Shown piece after piece: positions 31,278 through 40,747 of a DNA stretch of 64,000 bases. Below the pieces are notes generated by a model. The model ran no database searches. It was not told the DNA's origin and saw only the letters and a program-made list of their open reading frames with translations. Positions within the stretch are counted from its first letter, which is position 1; every line of letters begins with the position of its first letter. The position numbers and the translations under genes were made by a program. This DNA comes from an uncultured Helicobacter sp. (GTDB lineage: Bacteria > Campylobacterota > Campylobacteria > Campylobacterales > Helicobacteraceae): NCBI GenBank assembly GCA_944323645.1, contig CALUTE010000004.1:1-64000 (forward strand), written 5' to 3'.

Positions 31278-31353
31278 TGGCGACCCTTGAAAGATTCGAA
31301 CTTTCGTGACTACCTAGAAAGGGTAGTATCCTTGACCGCTAGATGAAAGGGTC
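31278..31353 (-). tRNA. tRNA-Glu (anticodon TTC)
   Basis: Reading the minus strand from 31353, the acceptor GACCCTT pairs fully with AAGGGTC; the discriminator is G and CCA is encoded. The anticodon arm is CTACC, loop CTTTCTA, GGTAG, which places TTC at 34-36 and so reads GAA/GAG. The T arm contains TTCGAAT. Length is 76 with CCA. The base after the anticodon (position 37) is T, where almost all tRNAs have a purine. It lies between flgB and the SPOR protein gene. Confidence 0.93.
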
Positions 31354-31363
31354 TTATTGTAGC

Positions 31364-32275
31364 CTATTGGATTTCAACAGGCGTTGGATCTTGTTCAAAA
31401 ATACGTCCGATCTCTTCTTTGCTTGGTGCTTCTACCCTGCTTTTGTATGGACCTATCAAATAACGAGTTATCGGTGTATTGCTATCAGATTTTGCGTGCT
31501 GGACTCTATAAGGATACTTTTTAATAAGAGTGTTAAACTTTTCGTTTGGTTCTTTTTGGAACGAACCTACTTGCCAATAGAATCCACTCGTTGGCACGGT
31601 GCCATTTTTGGCATTTGGCGCTTGATTTGCTGGCTTTTGGGTTAATGGTTCTTGTTTTGGTGTAGGTTTAGGTTGTGCTACTTTGGGCTCTACTGACTTA
31701 GATTTAGATTCTGCTACTTTGGTAGGTTCGTTAAGCTGTTGTGCGGGCTTAGATTCTGGTTTTGGTGTTTTGGCACTAGCTTGTGGTTTAGATTCTGTAG
31801 ATTTGGATTCTGCTACTTTGGGTTCGCTAGGTTTTGATTCTGGTTTGGTTATCGGTGCCTTAATTGTATTTTCAATACTCTGCAAAGCTTCATCGATGCT
31901 GCTATTTCCATCAAAGCTTTGCCCGCCTGCATTAAGCCCAGACATCACATCATTTGGCATACCCTCTTGTCCAAAGCCCATATCTTGAGGCATAGAAGGG
32001 GGATCAAAAGAATCAATGGGTTTGTTTTCATTAAAATCAAGCCCATTGAAACTTGTACTAAAATCACTATCCAAAGGCTTCATTATATCTGTATCGACAA
32101 TTTCATTTGGACTTATACTTTTGTCTTCTTTTGTGCCAAGAAATTTCCACACACTAAATGCAACAACTCCAATGATAACAAGTGCAGCTATGACAACAAA
32201 TACAGCTTTTTTGCCACTTGAAGTCTGCTTGGTATTGCCAAGCAAAATCTCGCTCAACTCTTTCCTGTCTTCCAT
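31364..32275 (-). CDS. SPOR-domain membrane protein
   Basis: SPOR domains bind septal peptidoglycan stripped of stem peptides. The 303-residue protein has a cytoplasmic amino terminus of about 22 residues, one membrane helix (about 23-44), a long disordered periplasmic linker with repeated Glu-Ser-Lys and Glu-Pro-Lys units (residues about 135-220), and a carboxy-terminal SPOR domain (FYWQVGSFQKEPNEKF to YLIGPYKSRVEA). The layout is that of FtsN/DedD-type division proteins. AAAGGAG precedes the ATG. It follows the DUF1882 gene by 15 bases and lies 10 bases from the tRNA. Confidence 0.82.
   Translation of the reverse strand: MEDRKELSEILLGNTKQTSSGKKAVFVVIAALVIIGVVAFSVWKFLGTKEDKSISPNEIVDTDIMKPLDSDFSTSFNGLDFNENKPIDSFDPPSMPQDMGFGQEGMPNDVMSGLNAGGQSFDGNSSIDEALQSIENTIKAPITKPESKPSEPKVAESKSTESKPQASAKTPKPESKPAQQLNEPTKVAESKSKSVEPKVAQPKPTPKQEPLTQKPANQAPNAKNGTVPTSGFYWQVGSFQKEPNEKFNTLIKKYPYRVQHAKSDSNTPITRYLIGPYKSRVEAPSKEEIGRIFEQDPTPVEIQ
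31680..31850 (-). repeat. Degenerate repeats in the SPOR-protein linker
   Basis: The linker of the SPOR protein is encoded by imperfect repeats of a unit giving VAESKS or VEPKVA. On the plus strand the same block shows recurring runs like GATTCTGCTACTTTGG. Copies of AGATTCT or GGATTCT occur about every 20-50 bases here, so local duplication has multiplied the dispersed word. Confidence 0.6.
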
Positions 32276-32290
32276 AGAATCTCCTTTTGC

Positions 32291-32833
32291 CTACATATGT
32301 CTAGCCCACGAAGCACCACGTTCTTTCGCATAAACCCCATAAGGCAATGCAAGAATATTAAAATCCCGTGGTAGATCGTGGTTTGGGAATACTTTCCACT
32401 CTAGTGGTGTTTTTTGCCCAAGTTTCATAGAAAGCGTGCGAGCAAGCCTATGCCCCTCGCTCAAATCCGTATGTCCTTTGTGAATATAGAGATGAAGGTG
32501 TCCTGGAGTCTTTGTCTCATACGCAGTAAAATTAATAAACCCCTCATCACGCAAAAGTAACTGTGCTTTGTGATAAAACCTATCAGGATTTCTACCATTG
32601 TAGTCAAATACTATATTTTCTACCTTGTCTCCAGGTAATATCAGGCTGTGTGCAACAATAATCTTTTTCATAAAATGATCTCGTATTATCGAGCTTGTAA
32701 GCACGCTATTAACGCGCTGAAATCTGTCAAAAAGCAGCCTTCCATTATACAAAACTTTCTGCCCAAGACCATCAATCTTTTTATAATAAAATGCGGTATG
32801 TATCTTGATAAGCTTTAACTCCATCTCTGTCAT
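32291..32833 (-). CDS. DUF1882 family protein of unknown function
   Basis: The 180-residue protein belongs to a family that I know only from Campylobacterota and that has no established role. It is soluble, without signal or membrane segments, and rich in aromatic and basic residues ([48 protein letters not shown]). The His-rich central strand could bind metal, but this is a guess. Two in-frame ATGs are close together; the second, at 32833, is 7 bases from AGGGGA and is preferred. It sits between glyA and the SPOR gene, an order I recall in H. pylori. Confidence 0.7.
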   Translation of the reverse strand: MTEMELKLIKIHTAFYYKKIDGLGQKVLYNGRLLFDRFQRVNSVLTSSIIRDHFMKKIIVAHSLILPGDKVENIVFDYNGRNPDRFYHKAQLLLRDEGFINFTAYETKTPGHLHLYIHKGHTDLSEGHRLARTLSMKLGQKTPLEWKVFPNHDLPRDFNILALPYGVYAKERGASWARHM

Positions 32834-32844
32834 AATCATATCCC

Positions 32845-34095
32845 CTAAAAAATAGGCTTAGTATAAACTACAAACCCCCTATTTAACTCCTTAATTTCTT
32901 CCCTAATTCTCGCTTGGAGTTCTGTATTAGTAATATTATCTAAAATATCAGCAATTTTATGTGCTATCCACTCAAATTCTGCTTCTTTCATACCTCGAGC
33001 ACTTAAAGCAGGCGAACCAATACGAATCCCACTAGTAACAAAAGGGCTACGTTTTTCACCCGGAACTGTATTTTTATTGACTGTAATGCCGGCATTGCCT
33101 AGTGCCATATCTGCATCTTTACCACTAAAATCTTTTGTAAGGAAACTCATAAGAATAAGATGATTATCCGTGCCACCACTTACCAAATCATAACCGCGTT
33201 CAATAAGTACTTCTGCCATTTTTTTGATATTAGCCTTTACCTGCTTGGCATAGGGTTTCCACTCTGGTTTTAGATTTTCCTTAAAGCCAACTGCTTTAGC
33301 AGCAATGATATTCATAAGTGGTCCACCTTGTATGCCGGGAAAAACACTCTTGTTGATTTTTGTTGCTATATCCTCATTATTAGTCAAAATCAAGCCTCCA
33401 CGAGGACCGCGTAATGTTTTGTGTGTAGTTGAAGTGACAATATCACAATATGGGAATGGATTAGCATATTCACTAGCAACAACAAGCCCAGCAACGTGTG
33501 CGATATCTGCCATCAAAATTGCACCAACCTCATCGGCTATCTCTCTAAATTTTGCAAAATCCAACTCTCGCGTATAAGCCGAAAAACCGCAAACAATCAT
33601 CTTGGGTTGCACAATTTTAGCTCTTTCTCTTACTTTGTTATAATCAATACGACCATCAAGCTCGACACCATAAAAAAAGCTCTGATACACTTGTCCTGTT
33701 ATGCTTACCTTTGCCCCGTGGGTAAGATGCCCTCCGTGGCTCAAATCCATACCCAAAATCTTATCATAAGGCTTAAGCAATGCATTATATACAGCACCAT
33801 TTGCTTGACTACCAGAATGTGGTTGAACATTTGCAAAACGTGCGCCAAAAAGTTTTTTAGCGCGCTCTATAGCAATATTTTCTACCCCATCTACAAACTC
33901 ACAACCTCCATAATAACGCTTATTTGGATAACCTTCAGCGTATTTGTTGGTGAGCACACTTCCCATAGCTTCCATAACTGCTGGAAAAGTGTAATTTTCA
34001 CTTGCTATCATCTCAAGATGTTCATTTTGACGTCCCAATTCAGCCTCAATAAGATCATAAATTTCTTTATCTGCTTGCTGTAAGATATATTGCAT
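32845..34095 (-). CDS. glyA: Serine hydroxymethyltransferase
   Basis: PLP enzyme that interconverts serine and glycine and loads tetrahydrofolate with a one-carbon unit. The 416-residue protein contains the cofactor lysine segment [16 protein letters not shown], the early [12 protein letters not shown] and [17 protein letters not shown] motifs and the late [26 protein letters not shown] precedes the ATG. It follows lysS by 9 bases in what looks like one long minus-strand operon from cvpA. The gene contains no AGAATCT word. Confidence 0.97.
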   Translation of the reverse strand: MQYILQQADKEIYDLIEAELGRQNEHLEMIASENYTFPAVMEAMGSVLTNKYAEGYPNKRYYGGCEFVDGVENIAIERAKKLFGARFANVQPHSGSQANGAVYNALLKPYDKILGMDLSHGGHLTHGAKVSITGQVYQSFFYGVELDGRIDYNKVRERAKIVQPKMIVCGFSAYTRELDFAKFREIADEVGAILMADIAHVAGLVVASEYANPFPYCDIVTSTTHKTLRGPRGGLILTNNEDIATKINKSVFPGIQGGPLMNIIAAKAVGFKENLKPEWKPYAKQVKANIKKMAEVLIERGYDLVSGGTDNHLILMSFLTKDFSGKDADMALGNAGITVNKNTVPGEKRSPFVTSGIRIGSPALSARGMKEAEFEWIAHKIADILDNITNTELQARIREEIKELNRGFVVYTKPIF

Positions 34096-34104
34096 ATAGC
34101 CTCC

Positions 34105-35655
34105 TTATGTTTGGTTATGTTCTTGTGTTGTTGTAAGATTGTCTGTACTGGATTCTGCCCTAAGCGGCTTCATCGCAGGAAACAACAAAATATCCTTTAT
34201 GGTTTTTGCATTGGTTAGTAGCATCACAAGCCTATCAATCCCTATCCCTTCTCCAGCAGTTGGTGGCATACCATAGCCAAGCGCTCGTACAAAATCCTCA
34301 TCCATATACTGCGCCTCTTCATCGCCTGCTTCTTTTTGAGCAACCTGTGCTTGAAAACGCTCATACTGATCAAGTGGATCGTTGAGCTCGCTAAAACCAT
34401 TGGCAATCTCCTTACCACCGATAAAAAGCTCAAATCTATCGGCAAACTCCGGATTTTTGTCATTGCGCCTAGCAAGTGGGCTGATCTCAATAGGATATTG
34501 TGTAATAAATGTTGGGTTTATAAGTTTAGATTCTACAAACTCGCTAAATGCAACATCTTGTAACTTACCATAACTCATAGTAGATTCGATTTTGATATGT
34601 TTATCGAGCAAATACTGTCGTAGTCTTTCAGAATCCAAAACCACATTGTGAGGAATGCCGCCTATTTTCTCTAAGCTCTCTTGATAAGTGAAGGTTTGCC
34701 ATCTATTAAAATCAATTTTGCTTTCACCATAAGGCAGAATATTTTCTAAACCTAAATGTTTTAGGAGATAAGCAAAAAATTCCTTTGTAAGCCCAAGTAA
34801 ATCTTCATATGTATGATATGCCCAATAAAATTCAATCATCGAAAACTCTGGGTTATGCGAATGATCCATTCCTTCATTGCGAAAGTTACGATTAAGTTCA
34901 AATACTGCTTCAAATCCACCAACAATTAGGCGCTTCAAATACAACTCTGGAGCAATGCGTAAATATCGATCAACTCCAAGCGCATTGTGATGTGTGATAA
35001 ATGGCTTAGCATTTGCACCACCAGGTATAGGGTGCAACATAGGTGTTTCTACCTCAAGAAAACCTTTTTGCTCAAAAAAATCACGCACAAGACGCACGAT
35101 ACGACTTCGCAAAACAAACATCTGACGCACTTCAGAATTCATAATCAAATCCACATAGCGCTGTCGATAACGAAGCTCAACATCAGTGAGTCCATGAAAT
35201 TTCTCTGGAAGTGGGATAATAGATTTGGTTAGTATTTTGCACATTTTTGCATGGATACTAAGCTCACCAGTTTTTGTTACAAACGCATAGCCTTGCACAT
35301 TGATAATATCCCCAACTTCAAGAAACTTTTTCACAATCTCAAAGCTTTCATCGCCTACATCGCTGCGTGAAATATAGGCTTGCAAAACCGCGCTTTCATC
35401 TTGAATTTTGACAAAACAAGCTTTGCCCATAAGTCGTATAAAACGAATGCGCCCCACAATCGATTCTACACTTTGTGGTGTTTGCCTAGAATCTGTACTT
35501 GCCTCATTGTCTTCTTGTAGCAAATAGGCGTATGTATCCAAAAAAGATTGGTTTGTTTTCGTGCGTGTAAGAGTATTGTCATAAGGGTTAATATGGCGTT
35601 CCCGTAAATCTTGTGCTTTTTTTATGCGCTGTGCTACATAACTATTTTCAAACAT
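34105..35655 (-). CDS. lysS: Lysyl-tRNA synthetase (class II)
   Basis: The 516-residue protein has an amino-terminal OB-fold anticodon-binding domain (about 55-150) and the class II core with motif 1 around [19 protein letters not shown], motif 2 [23 protein letters not shown] and motif 3 [20 protein letters not shown]. The ATG overlaps the cvpA stop as TAATG, so the two are translationally coupled, and glyA follows directly. Confidence 0.97.
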   Translation of the reverse strand: MFENSYVAQRIKKAQDLRERHINPYDNTLTRTKTNQSFLDTYAYLLQEDNEASTDSRQTPQSVESIVGRIRFIRLMGKACFVKIQDESAVLQAYISRSDVGDESFEIVKKFLEVGDIINVQGYAFVTKTGELSIHAKMCKILTKSIIPLPEKFHGLTDVELRYRQRYVDLIMNSEVRQMFVLRSRIVRLVRDFFEQKGFLEVETPMLHPIPGGANAKPFITHHNALGVDRYLRIAPELYLKRLIVGGFEAVFELNRNFRNEGMDHSHNPEFSMIEFYWAYHTYEDLLGLTKEFFAYLLKHLGLENILPYGESKIDFNRWQTFTYQESLEKIGGIPHNVVLDSERLRQYLLDKHIKIESTMSYGKLQDVAFSEFVESKLINPTFITQYPIEISPLARRNDKNPEFADRFELFIGGKEIANGFSELNDPLDQYERFQAQVAQKEAGDEEAQYMDEDFVRALGYGMPPTAGEGIGIDRLVMLLTNAKTIKDILLFPAMKPLRAESSTDNLTTTQEHNQT

Positions 35656-36245
35656 TACTTACCACCAAACGCATCGTTTTTCAGCTTTTCTACACCCTCT
35701 TGCATAGTTTTCACATTAGGCTTGCCATCTTTGATATTACTAAGATTCTGTGAAATCTCATCAACTGCAGGCAAATGCACAATCTTTTGAGCAACTTTTA
35801 TCATATTGACATACATTTGACTCTTTTCTTGCGCAGCTTTGATGAAATTATCTTGCAAGAAATTGATATGGGAAATACCATAGGCAATAAAGCTAAAGAT
35901 GAAAAATGTCTTAATCGATGAAAAGACAAATCCTAAGCTTTTATCTAAAAAATCGAGCGCACCAAGAAAATGCACTTTTCTGCCAAGTACAATGCCTATA
36001 AGCACAAAAAAGCACCAACACACAAGTAGAGTAATGAGAAATCCGAGTGCTAAATGAATGGTTACACTATTAAAATTATAAATGCCTTTTAGGGCTTCTC
36101 CTATTGGATAAGCAAATAATGCTCCTAGATACACACCAAGTAGAATCCCTACCAAACTGGAAAATTCCGCAACAAACCCAGCTGCAAAACCACGAAAGCC
36201 TATCACGACTATAATAACAATCAAGGCGACATCAATGTAATTCAT
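35655..36245 (-). CDS. cvpA: CvpA family membrane protein
   Basis: CvpA-family proteins are inner-membrane proteins named for a colicin V production requirement, with a suspected envelope role. The 196-residue protein has about four hydrophobic helices in the first 125 residues ([28 protein letters not shown] opens the family domain) and a soluble carboxy-terminal tail. AAAGAG precedes the ATG. It heads the cvpA-lysS-glyA run and is divergent from lnt with an 88-base gap. Confidence 0.85.
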   Translation of the reverse strand: MNYIDVALIVIIVVIGFRGFAAGFVAEFSSLVGILLGVYLGALFAYPIGEALKGIYNFNSVTIHLALGFLITLLVCWCFFVLIGIVLGRKVHFLGALDFLDKSLGFVFSSIKTFFIFSFIAYGISHINFLQDNFIKAAQEKSQMYVNMIKVAQKIVHLPAVDEISQNLSNIKDGKPNVKTMQEGVEKLKNDAFGGK

Positions 36246-36333
36246 AATGCATACTCTTTACGTAAAATTTAGCCTAAAAAGGCTACTATTTTAGCCAAAG
36301 ATACATAAAATCAAAGTAAATAAAGGCAAATAT

Positions 36334-37800
36334 TTGAAAAAACCACACCATAAAAAACCACTATCAAATGCAAACAAATCACCTCATCAAAATATAGCCT
36401 TAAGTATCTTTAGCCTTGCGCTAGAACCACATATTGTAGTCACTTGCAGAAAACTTGTATGGTTTGATTGTTTTTCTTGGCGTCTGTTTTTAGCGCGCTT
36501 GTGGCTTGGGTTTTGGTTTGGATTTGGGTTTTGCGCTTGGATTTATGGCTTTGTATGGTTGGCACCCCTTTTTGAAACAACACAAGGAATGCTAGCGCAA
36601 ATATGTGCTACGTTTGTTATGAGCGTGCTTTTATTACTTGCATTAAGTGTGTGGCTCCTCATACCAAAAGCACTTAAGGGATATTTTGGATTTTTTGCTG
36701 GGCTTTTTTTGTTTTATTGGGTGGGGCTTTCTTTTCGCTATTCGGCATTTCCATTTTTAATCCCATTTGTATGGCTTGGAGTGGGGTTTGTATATGCGAT
36801 ACTATTTTATGTGGCACTCTTTTTTACAGCGAGAATCTATCGTATTCTAAGTCTTCTAGTACTTGGTGTGATAGCACCATTTGGTTTTGATTGGTTTGTA
36901 CCACAAGCCTTTTTCGCCTATAGTATATTTGGTGTTACAGTATGGCAGTTTCTAGCATTACTGTGTGGAATCGCGCTTCTTCTTCCTAGTAGCAATACCT
37001 CAAAACAACGCATTGTATTTGGCGTGGTGATGCTGTGTGTAGGAATTGATTTTGGCACAAAGTATGCGCCACCTGATCCATTCTTAGAGGATCAAATCGC
37101 CCTAGTACAGAGCAATATCCCACAAGATCTCAAATGGCAAGAAAACACTCTACAATACACTATAGAAAGCGTATTTGATACAATAGATTCTGCCATAGCG
37201 CATTCAAAACAAATGATCATTTTTCCAGAAACAATCCTGCCCTTTATTCTCAATAGTGAGAATCCTCTTGAGCAAAGTGTGCAACAAAAACTTCTTACGC
37301 TTTCAAAAGATATTGTAATCGTTCTTGGTGCATTTAGCGAACAAAATCTTGCTTTTCATAATTCAACCTATATTTTTGCAAATGCTAAAATGCAAATCCT
37401 CAATAAAGTCATTTTGGCTCCATTTGGTGAGCGGATTCCGCTTCCAGATTTTCTTGCTAAACCTCTTTATAAGGTGTTTTTTGGATTAGAAGAAGGACTT
37501 GCATCAGCTAATGTGCCTCAAAATTTTACAGCCCTAGGAAGATTATGGCGCAATGCAATTTGCTATGAAGGGACAAGCAGAAAGCTCTATACAGGTGCAC
37601 CACCATATCTTGTAATGATCAGCAATAATGGTTGGTTTCACCCAAGTATTGAGCCTTACCTTCAGCGTGTACTTCTAAAATACTATGCAAGACTTTATGG
37701 AACAACCATTCTACACGCAGTCAATCGTTCAGATTCTGGGATTATTGCACCATTACTATTTGGCGATAAAATAGAGGGGTTTATGCTTGCTACACACTAG
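36334..37800 (+). CDS. lnt: Apolipoprotein N-acyltransferase
   Basis: Lnt adds the third acyl chain to lipoproteins in the inner membrane. The 488-residue protein has a basic amino-terminal tail, about six to seven membrane helices (residues 50-240) and a periplasmic nitrilase domain. Its catalytic triad is visible as Glu in FPETILPF (near 299), a Lys in the following strands and Cys410 in ICYEGTSRKL. Translation appears to start at TTG, seven bases from AAGG; no nearby ATG gives a complete amino terminus. A LolD-like ATPase gene follows 23 bases later, linking lipoprotein maturation with sorting. Confidence 0.9.
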   Translation: MKKPHHKKPLSNANKSPHQNIALSIFSLALEPHIVVTCRKLVWFDCFSWRLFLARLWLGFWFGFGFCAWIYGFVWLAPLFETTQGMLAQICATFVMSVLLLLALSVWLLIPKALKGYFGFFAGLFLFYWVGLSFRYSAFPFLIPFVWLGVGFVYAILFYVALFFTARIYRILSLLVLGVIAPFGFDWFVPQAFFAYSIFGVTVWQFLALLCGIALLLPSSNTSKQRIVFGVVMLCVGIDFGTKYAPPDPFLEDQIALVQSNIPQDLKWQENTLQYTIESVFDTIDSAIAHSKQMIIFPETILPFILNSENPLEQSVQQKLLTLSKDIVIVLGAFSEQNLAFHNSTYIFANAKMQILNKVILAPFGERIPLPDFLAKPLYKVFFGLEEGLASANVPQNFTALGRLWRNAICYEGTSRKLYTGAPPYLVMISNNGWFHPSIEPYLQRVLLKYYARLYGTTILHAVNRSDSGIIAPLLFGDKIEGFMLATH

Positions 37801-37823
37801 ATTCTAACTTATAAGGAGGATTA

Positions 37824-38462
37824 ATGTTGCTTTATGCTCAAGATATTGCCCACAGCTTTGATACACTGCTTTATGAAAATGTGCATCTTACACTGCAACA
37901 AGGCGAAAGTATCGCTATACTTGGTGTTTCTGGATCTGGTAAATCCACGCTGCTTGCAAACCTCTCAACACTTCTAATGCCAAATGTTGGCAAAGTGGAT
38001 ATTCTTGGCAATGACGTGTATAAACTTAAAGCAAATGAGCGTCTGAAGCTTTTGCGAGAAAAACTTGGGATTATTTTTCAAGCACATTATTTATTTCGCG
38101 GTTTTAGCGCATTAGAAAATCTCCAAGTAGGTGGAATTCTTGCTAAACAAAACATTGATATGGAATTGCTAGAGAATCTAGGAATAGCTCATACTCTCAC
38201 ACAAAACTCTGCAGACTTATCAGGCGGACAACAACAGCGACTCTCTATTGCTCGTGTACTTCTCAAAAAACCTAAAGTAATCTTTGCTGATGAACCAACA
38301 GGCAACCTCGATAAGGATACGACCCACAACGTAATGGAAGCTATACGCGCCTATGTCGCTAAACACAAAAGTGGGCTCATCATCGCCACACACGATGAGA
38401 GCATTGCCAAAGAATGCAACAAAGTTTATAGAATCTATGAGCAAGGCTTGCAACAGCTTTAG
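37824..38462 (+). CDS. ABC transporter ATPase, LolD-like
   Basis: The 212-residue ATPase has Walker A GVSGSGKST, the signature LSGGQQQRLSIARVL, Walker B VIFADEPTGNLD and the switch histidine IIATHDE. The TGNLD form after Walker B is typical of the LolD/FtsE/MacB branch. The gene follows lnt and has AAGGAGG before the ATG. LolD extracts mature lipoproteins from the inner membrane with LolC/E, which are not in the window. A MacB-type role cannot be excluded. Confidence 0.85.
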   Translation: MLLYAQDIAHSFDTLLYENVHLTLQQGESIAILGVSGSGKSTLLANLSTLLMPNVGKVDILGNDVYKLKANERLKLLREKLGIIFQAHYLFRGFSALENLQVGGILAKQNIDMELLENLGIAHTLTQNSADLSGGQQQRLSIARVLLKKPKVIFADEPTGNLDKDTTHNVMEAIRAYVAKHKSGLIIATHDESIAKECNKVYRIYEQGLQQL

Positions 38463-38661
38463 TTATAGGTGCTAACTTATTCTAGGCTATCGGGATTTTA
38501 GAAAACAAGCATTTAAGTAATACTGCAATCTTATTCCCGATAACCCCACACACCTTTTATATAGAATCTAACCTATTGAATATAGCAAGATTTCGCATTA
38601 GACTCACCTAATTTTCTCTGCTAGAAAGTAGGGTGCTCATTTTGGAGTACCCTAACAACCT
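38463..38661. other. Intergenic stretch with inverted repeats
   Basis: No open frame is convincing here. TATCGGGA (about 38488) and TCCCGATA (about 38533) form an 8-bp stem around a roughly 40-base loop, followed by one AGAATCT word and then the stronger hairpin listed separately. It separates the LolD-like gene from the decayed minus-strand gene. Confidence 0.5.
38629..38654 (-). terminator. Strong hairpin downstream of a decayed gene
   Basis: TAGGGTGCTC, loop ATTTTG, GAGTACCCTA make a 10-bp stem with one G-T wobble. On the minus strand it is followed by CTTTCT and lies about eight bases past the stop of the gene remnant, where a terminator would be expected. That supports the view that the remnant was once a transcribed gene. 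Confidence 0.5.
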
Positions 38662-38900
38662 TTAGTAATTTGCACTCTGATCTTCCATAGAGCTTTGTGC
38701 ATAATACAGCGCCTCATAAACCAAACTCCAAAAGCCAATACTTGGCTTTAATATCTTTGTATGGTTTTAGCAGCACATAAGTAAATTGTCATTAGCTTGT
38801 TGCAACAACAAATCATTCTTCAATAAACTGCTTACATATTTCTAATACTTGTTCTTTTCTTGCTGTGCAGAACTCAAGTTATCAGGATTTTTAAGCTATG
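38662..38900 (-). pseudogene. Remnant of an unidentified gene
   Basis: Three short minus-strand frames follow one another with protein-like composition. Furthest upstream is LEFCTARKEQVLEICKQFIEE followed by a stop. Next comes LLKPYKDIKAKYWLLEFGL and a stop. Last is a frame overlapping it and ending YEALYYAQSSMEDQSANY, stop at 38662-38664. A single-base shift near 38719-38722 joins the last two into a continuous sequence. This is the pattern of a gene ruined by point mutations and indels. I do not recognise the family. The alternative is chance, since the pieces are short. Confidence 0.4.
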
Positions 38901-38915
38901 AAATAGTTTCACACC

Positions 38916-38942
38916 TTAAAAATCCCGCGCTTCAAGCGAGGG
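38916..38942 (-). terminator. Intrinsic terminator of flaA
   Basis: On the minus strand CCCTCGC, loop TTGAA, GCGCGGG is followed directly by ATTTTTAA, 31 bases after the flaA stop. The stem has one mismatch and extends through the loop edges. The G+C-rich stem and T-run are a standard rho-independent terminator, as expected for a highly expressed flagellin gene. Confidence 0.75.
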
Positions 38943-38973
38943 TATCAAACCACTCGTTTAAAGGCGTAGGTAT

Positions 38974-40518
38974 TTAAGAAAGCAATCTTAGGATGTTTTG
39001 TTGTGCAGCATTCGCTTGACTCATCGCATAACTACCAGATTGTGCAAGAATACTCCATTTGTTGAATGTAGCAGATTCTTCTGCAAAATCCACTTCACGA
39101 ATTTGACTTTCAGCTGCTTTAACATTCACTTGTGTAATAGTAATGTTATTGACAGTTGCTTGCATTTGCCCCTGAACAGAACCGAGGTCAGCACGGATTC
39201 TATCAAGTGTTTTTTGTGCAGATTCTGCAATATCCATAACAACCATAGCACCCCGAAGTGTTGTAACACCTGAACCTAGCACTTGATTGCCTGCTGCCAT
39301 AGCATTATTTTGGTTTGCACCAGATGCAGAGCGCACTGCCTCATTAAACACACCCATAACATCACGAAGATTTACCACCCATTCAGCCACAGCTTGATTG
39401 TTATTTGGGTCATAACCTGTTGCACTGATATTTGTTCCAGAAACAATAATATCACGCGCATCAAGACGTGTCATAGAAAGACGTCCATAGTTGACAGAAC
39501 CACCTTGTGGAACACCATTTGTAGTTGTACCATTAAGCGTTTGTCCATTGATTTGTTCAATCGCTGCAGTACCAGTTTGTGTATCAGCAGTGATGACAAT
39601 ACCACGTCCATCTGTACTTCTAAGATTTAATCGCCCTTCATTGTCCGTGAAAGCTTCCACACCTGTTTCAGCAGTTGCAGTATTGATGGCTTGCACTAAA
39701 CGTCCATCAGAGTCGGCTTTTTTGATACCTAAAATATCTCCTAGCGTAAAACCATTAAGGACAACATTGCGCAAATCTCCAGCTTGTACTTCTGTATCAG
39801 AAGTAGAAAGTACAACCGCTTGCGCACGAACACCCGTCTTATCAGAACTCTTGTTGATAATTTCGGCAAGGTTCCCAAGCCCTGTTCCAGCTGAATGAGA
39901 AATTTTCACGCTTTCTAGTTGCACATCATTGACACCATCAACTGCCATAAGTTTCAAAGCAACTTCACCAGAAGAAGTAATCATTGCACCTGTTTCTAGT
40001 CGCACTTGTCCAATCTTATCAGAAGTTGTAGAACCAATAGAGGCTTTGATAGACTGATTAGAATATGCACCAACTTGGAACTCTTTATTTGTCCATTGTC
40101 CAGAAAGTAGAGCTTGTCCATTATAGGAAGTAGTATTACCTATATAGTCAAGACCCTGGATCAAACGAATGATGTCGTTTTGGATAGCCTTTCTTGAAGC
40201 TGTTGTTTGCCCATCTTGTGCAGCTTGAGTAGCTTTTACTTTCACTGTATCAAGAATTTTGAGCATTTCATCCATAGCCTTGTCGGCAATTTGGATAATC
40301 CCCATACCATCGTTTGTATTTGCAATGGCTTGACCAAGAGCACTTGCTTGAGATCGCAAAGAGTCAGCGATAATCATACCAGAAGCATCATCTGCCGCTT
40401 TATTGATACGAAGACCAGAACTCAATTTTTCCAAAGAATTTTTGAGTCCAAGTTGTGTGCCTACACCTTGAGCGTGCGCATTGAGAGCGTTGATGTTGGT
40501 GTTAATTTGAAATGCCAT
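38974..40518 (-). CDS. flaA: Major flagellin FlaA
   Basis: The 514-residue protein has the conserved D0/D1 amino terminus ([41 protein letters not shown]) and carboxy terminus ([40 protein letters not shown]), with a variable surface region between about 180 and 410 that carries the Ser/Thr-rich glycosylation sites in relatives. Length is close to H. pylori FlaA. AAAAAGGAG precedes the ATG. It has its own terminator and a sigma-28-like -10. Partners in the window are the Maf protein, which glycosylates flagellin, and FliW, the flagellin-binding assembly factor. Only two AGATTCT words fall in the gene. Confidence 0.97.
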   Translation of the reverse strand: MAFQINTNINALNAHAQGVGTQLGLKNSLEKLSSGLRINKAADDASGMIIADSLRSQASALGQAIANTNDGMGIIQIADKAMDEMLKILDTVKVKATQAAQDGQTTASRKAIQNDIIRLIQGLDYIGNTTSYNGQALLSGQWTNKEFQVGAYSNQSIKASIGSTTSDKIGQVRLETGAMITSSGEVALKLMAVDGVNDVQLESVKISHSAGTGLGNLAEIINKSSDKTGVRAQAVVLSTSDTEVQAGDLRNVVLNGFTLGDILGIKKADSDGRLVQAINTATAETGVEAFTDNEGRLNLRSTDGRGIVITADTQTGTAAIEQINGQTLNGTTTNGVPQGGSVNYGRLSMTRLDARDIIVSGTNISATGYDPNNNQAVAEWVVNLRDVMGVFNEAVRSASGANQNNAMAAGNQVLGSGVTTLRGAMVVMDIAESAQKTLDRIRADLGSVQGQMQATVNNITITQVNVKAAESQIREVDFAEESATFNKWSILAQSGSYAMSQANAAQQNILRLLS

Positions 40519-40574
40519 AAGAAACTCCTTTTTAGAATATTACGTCCTAAGGCTTCCTTGCCTTTGACAAAAGT

Positions 40575-40583
40575 ACAATCGGA
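40575..40583 (-). promoter_or_regulatory. Sigma-28-like -10 of flaA
   Basis: On the minus strand TCCGATTGT, about 57 bases upstream of the flaA start, resembles the FliA -10 box GCCGATAA in its CCGAT core. The expected -35 TAAA at 15 bases is absent (TGCA there), so the match is partial. The clearer sigma-28 site in this window precedes the PAS-chemoreceptor pair. Confidence 0.45.
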
Positions 40584-40628
40584 CAAACCTCAAAAAATTG
40601 CATAATTTTTAGCAAAATTTTTTAATAT

Positions 40629-40637
40629 TGCTATAAT
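40629..40637 (+). promoter_or_regulatory. Extended -10 upstream of the PLD lipoprotein gene
   Basis: TGCTATAAT is a full Helicobacter-style extended -10. The start would be about 100 bases before the GTG of the phospholipase-D-type gene, leaving a long leader. It overlaps the region just upstream of flaA, so the two divergent genes share the AT-rich block. Confidence 0.5.
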
Positions 40638-40747
40638 TCCCCTCTGACTTTTGCCCTATTTCTGATACATTATTTATCAATACAACCCGAGCTTTTAAGC
40701 ATTTGGTGTAGTTAGCTTCATATGCAAGCTATCGCGAAGGAGAAAGC

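Noticed and set aside
38916-38960. IS200/IS605-like right-end hairpin beside flaA
   Set aside because: The G+C-rich stem with AATCCCGCG resembles such ends, but it is followed on the minus strand by a T-run just after the flaA stop. No transposase or left end is nearby, so a flaA terminator explains it better.
39283-40605. Plus-strand frames opposite flaA
   Set aside because: Cys/Ser/Thr-rich translations antisense to flagellin with no ribosome binding site; shadow frames.
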